DNA of 64,000 bases from JAGTVG01 sp964543195 (lineage in GTDB: Bacteria; Bacteroidota; Bacteroidia; Cytophagales; Cyclobacteriaceae), in contig CAZIXF010000020.1 of assembly GCA_964543195.1 (NCBI GenBank), forward strand, positions 21,602-85,601, in the 5' to 3' direction. This document shows, one piece after another, positions 62,000 to 64,000 of this stretch. The position numbers and the translations under genes are program-made. Positions within the stretch are counted from its first letter, which is position 1. The number at the start of each line of letters is the position of its first letter. Under the pieces are notes generated by a model that was not told the origin of the DNA, did no database searches, and saw only the letters and a program-made list of their open reading frames with translations.

Positions 62000-62671
62000 A
62001 TGAAAACTATACCTATATATGGGCCGGAAGATCCCATCAAACTGAAGATCAATCTGGAGAATATGCCTCACAGTGTATTTCGCAGGATACTCGTACCGGC
62101 AGATATTAATATGTTACAGTTGCATTTTGTTGTTCAGATTGCCATGGGATGGGAATTTGCCCACCTTTTCCAGTTTCGTGACAAGAAATTCGAAGCTAAC
62201 ATCATCGCTACCATTCCTATGGAAGAAGATGATTTCCCTTTCTTTAATCGTCGCACAGAAGAAAGCAAGGCCGATGAAATACAATTGAAAGATCATTTTT
62301 TATTAGCTAATCAAGGCAAACCCTTCTGGTACTGGTATGATTTTGGTGATGACTGGTGGCATAAAATCACCTTTCAAAAACCAACTAAAAAAGACAGGGA
62401 GAGCTTCTCCGGAATACCTGTTTGTGTTGAAGCTTTTGGTGCCTGCCCACCGGAAGATGTTGGCGGCCCCTGGGGTTATGCCGACTTTCTAACAGTCATC
62501 CATAATAGTAAACATCCTGAGCACAAAGAAATGAGAGAATGGGCAGGTCTGTCCAGCCGGGAAAAATATGAGACTGAATTTGTGGATCTAAACCAGATTA
62601 ATGAAAACCTGCGTGAATACAGGACACTTCCTGAATGGGACATAACTGCCGATCAGTATTTTAATGAATGA
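62000..62671 (+). CDS. pRiA4b ORF-3-like protein
   Basis: 223 residues. Matches the plasmid pRiA4b ORF-3 family: IKLKINLENMPHSVFRRILVPADINMLQLH, IQIAMGW-like VVQIAMGWEFAHLFQF, a WYWYDFGDDWWHKITF core, CVEAFGACPPEDVGGPWGYADFL and an acidic tail. (Motifs are quoted in parts: MPHSVFRRILVPADINML, FGDDWWHKI, CPPEDVGGPWGYADFL.) The family is found on plasmids and near transposons as a passenger; its function is unknown. The IS1595-type element is inserted ten bases beyond its stop codon. Confidence 0.88.
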   Translation: MKTIPIYGPEDPIKLKINLENMPHSVFRRILVPADINMLQLHFVVQIAMGWEFAHLFQFRDKKFEANIIATIPMEEDDFPFFNRRTEESKADEIQLKDHFLLANQGKPFWYWYDFGDDWWHKITFQKPTKKDRESFSGIPVCVEAFGACPPEDVGGPWGYADFLTVIHNSKHPEHKEMREWAGLSSREKYETEFVDLNQINENLREYRTLPEWDITADQYFNE

Positions 62672-62680
62672 TTTTAATTT

Positions 62681-63685
62681 AATCTTTTTAAATTATCCAT
62701 TTAAGTTTTATTAAGAAGCCAACAAATAAAGAGGGGCTGGAGGTCGTTCCACCATTCTTTGAATTAATTTATCGAATAAAGCCGGCTTATTTGCATGCCT
62801 GTTCCTCCTAAAACAAAATTCATCCAGGTAGCCTTGTAAATATCTATCACTGACATGATGATAAATACCCCTGATCCATGATTTAAGCTGCTGCACTAAT
62901 CGGTGAATTGTCTTAAAATTGGTCGTTGGATCACTCTTTACCTGCAGAATACTCCATTGGCCGTTTAATGGGAGGTATCCTCGCCATTTGTCGGTATTAA
63001 TTGTAGCATCTTTACTTATATGGCAATCGAATATTTTCCTGAGTTGATCACTTGAAAAGTTTTCAATTTTCATTGCATAGACCTTTTTGATTCCACCTTT
63101 TTCTGTCTTTTCAATTACGATAGCTGCTTTTTTCTTTTTCATAGCTCCACGGCCTCTTTTCCCAGGTTGACTGCCCCCAATGAATATTTCATCAACTTCA
63201 CATTCACCTTCTAATGGAAATTGACCATTGCTTGACATCGCCCTGCGTACTTTACTCATAAATAACCATGCCGTTTTCTGATTGATTTCATATTTTCGTG
63301 CCAGTACCGGACTTGAGCAACTTTTCGTTGTCATACTCATTTCAAAAAGAATATAAAACGCTTTGGGTAAACCGAATTTGACTTTATGAAACAATGTGTT
63401 GGCCGTAACCGATTCTGCATGACGGCATGCCTTACAGACTTTAGTGTAGGGATCATCCTTTTTATGCCAATAATGTGTATGACCACATTTAGGGCATACA
63501 AAGCCATTTTTCCATTTATAGTGCGCAATATATTCTTTGCATTTATCCGAGGTGTTGAACCTTTCTATAAATTTGATTAGGCTTGTATCTTGAAATTCTT
63601 CAAACATGATTCTAATATATTTAGTTATATTGCTAATATACTAAATAATTTAGTAAACACTAAATGGATAATTTAATAATCTTTT
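62681..63685 (-). mobile_element. IS1595-family insertion sequence, complete
   Basis: About 1 kb. Terminal inverted repeats share TAAATTATCCATTTA (62689-62703) and its complement TAAATGGATAATTTA (63661-63675), with partial similarity further in. AATCTTTT at 62681-62688 and at 63678-63685 is an 8-bp direct repeat flanking the ends, the target-duplication length of this family; the ends may shift by one or two bases. It carries one transposase gene and no passenger. Confidence 0.85.
62711..63607 (-). CDS. IS1595-family (ISXO2-like) transposase
   Basis: 298 residues, intact. N-terminal zinc ribbon (FVCPKCGHTHYW ... VCKACRH) followed by the helix-turn-helix-like segment and a DDE-type catalytic domain with ECEVDEIFIGG, ATINTDKWRGY and the end YLDEFCFRRNRH. 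This order is typical for the IS1595/IS1016 group. The gene fills the element between the inverted repeats, so the copy looks able to move. Confidence 0.93.
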   Translation of the reverse strand: MFEEFQDTSLIKFIERFNTSDKCKEYIAHYKWKNGFVCPKCGHTHYWHKKDDPYTKVCKACRHAESVTANTLFHKVKFGLPKAFYILFEMSMTTKSCSSPVLARKYEINQKTAWLFMSKVRRAMSSNGQFPLEGECEVDEIFIGGSQPGKRGRGAMKKKKAAIVIEKTEKGGIKKVYAMKIENFSSDQLRKIFDCHISKDATINTDKWRGYLPLNGQWSILQVKSDPTTNFKTIHRLVQQLKSWIRGIYHHVSDRYLQGYLDEFCFRRNRHANKPALFDKLIQRMVERPPAPLYLLAS

Positions 63686-64000
63686 ATCAATATTTTGTTT
63701 TTATAATAATTAATTAAGCCTTTTAATTATTGCAACTACGAAATATCCTTCTCCTAATATTTATTCATTTTTGTTTCTGCGTAATTTATATGGGTATGTC
63801 AGGTTTATGCTTACTTTTTCGTATCCACGAATTTTGGAGATTATGCTAACAGAAATCCAATACAACGGCTAGCTGGCCCTGGAGTCTAATTTAATTACTA
63901 TAAGGGGTGTGCTGGTGGCCATCTGACTGATATTGGGCAAGGAGGTATTAACCCGAAAAATTCATAAATTTTTCGCCCGAAGGGCCGATTAAGCGCAATT
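63686..64000. other. Right-end region without a gene
   Basis: 315 bases from the IS end to the window edge, no recognisable gene; the last 53 bases are the second copy of the hairpin repeat. Confidence 0.5.
63948..64000. repeat. Hairpin-rich repeat element, second copy (cut by window edge)
   Basis: All 53 visible bases equal 59825-59877, including the CGAAAAATT/AATTTTTCG hairpin and TAAGCGCAATT. The flanks differ from the first copy, so the copy boundary at TTAACCCG is the true left end. The rest lies outside. Confidence 0.85.

Overview
The window is chromosomal DNA from a member of the Bacteroidota, most likely class Bacteroidia (Bacteroidales/Marinilabiliales-like). The signs are a MurF-alanine racemase fusion, a cell-surface protein with a type IX secretion (T9SS) C-terminal signal, a GldJ/GldK-type lipoprotein, a DUF4175 giant protein, an RprX/RprY-like two-component pair, few Shine-Dalgarno sequences, and promoter-like sites of the Bacteroidota type (TTG, about 20 bases, TAnnTTTG). 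The taxonomy is inferred from gene content, not from a marker phylogeny.

Layout. 1-4 kb (minus): start of typA/bipA, then a GH20-type glycosidase, an N-terminally truncated M19 dipeptidase and an MBL-fold hydrolase. 4.3-9.7 kb: an outer-membrane barrel, an unusual KARI-like reductoisomerase next to a GntP permease, an MpaB-type oxygenase and a phytanoyl-CoA dioxygenase-like protein. 9.8-18.1 kb: a 1,810-residue triple beta-helix T9SS cargo protein, a lipoprotein sulfatase and a twin-arginine D-2-hydroxyacid dehydrogenase. 18.2-22.2 kb (minus): lysA-yjjX and mnmH-selD, the latter for selenium modification of tRNA. 22.4-29.5 kb: sensor kinase/response regulator, a HisA-like protein lacking its usual first catalytic Asp, a tandem GNAT protein and murF-alr. 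29.7-43.9 kb: a WG-repeat protein, a LEA14-like lipoprotein, YpdA, TerB-like, DUF4174, a lone cytochrome oxidase subunit III, mfd, a GldJ-like lipoprotein, comF, xthA and a peptide-type ABC binding lipoprotein.

The most informative part is 44-58 kb. It holds a 17-bp tandem repeat array, the DUF4175 protein, an RsbW-like ATPase and ybeY. Next come two perfect 16-bp parS palindromes immediately upstream of mnmG (gidA), a methyltransferase and an Ig-like lipoprotein. An A+T-rich gap of about 350 bp then carries two perfect DnaA boxes and at least five single-mismatch ones. I read this as the chromosome origin (oriC) with its ParB-loading centromere 4.5 kb away. A TPR protein and a class II (B12-dependent) ribonucleotide reductase follow.

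58-64 kb is more accessory: DegQ/HtrA, Hsp20, tRNA-Asn with a textbook Bacteroidota promoter, a frameshifted GIY-YIG gene, a pRiA4b-ORF3-like gene, and a complete IS1595-family insertion sequence with terminal inverted repeats and a target duplication. A hairpin-rich repeat occurs at about 59.8 kb and again at the right edge of the window.
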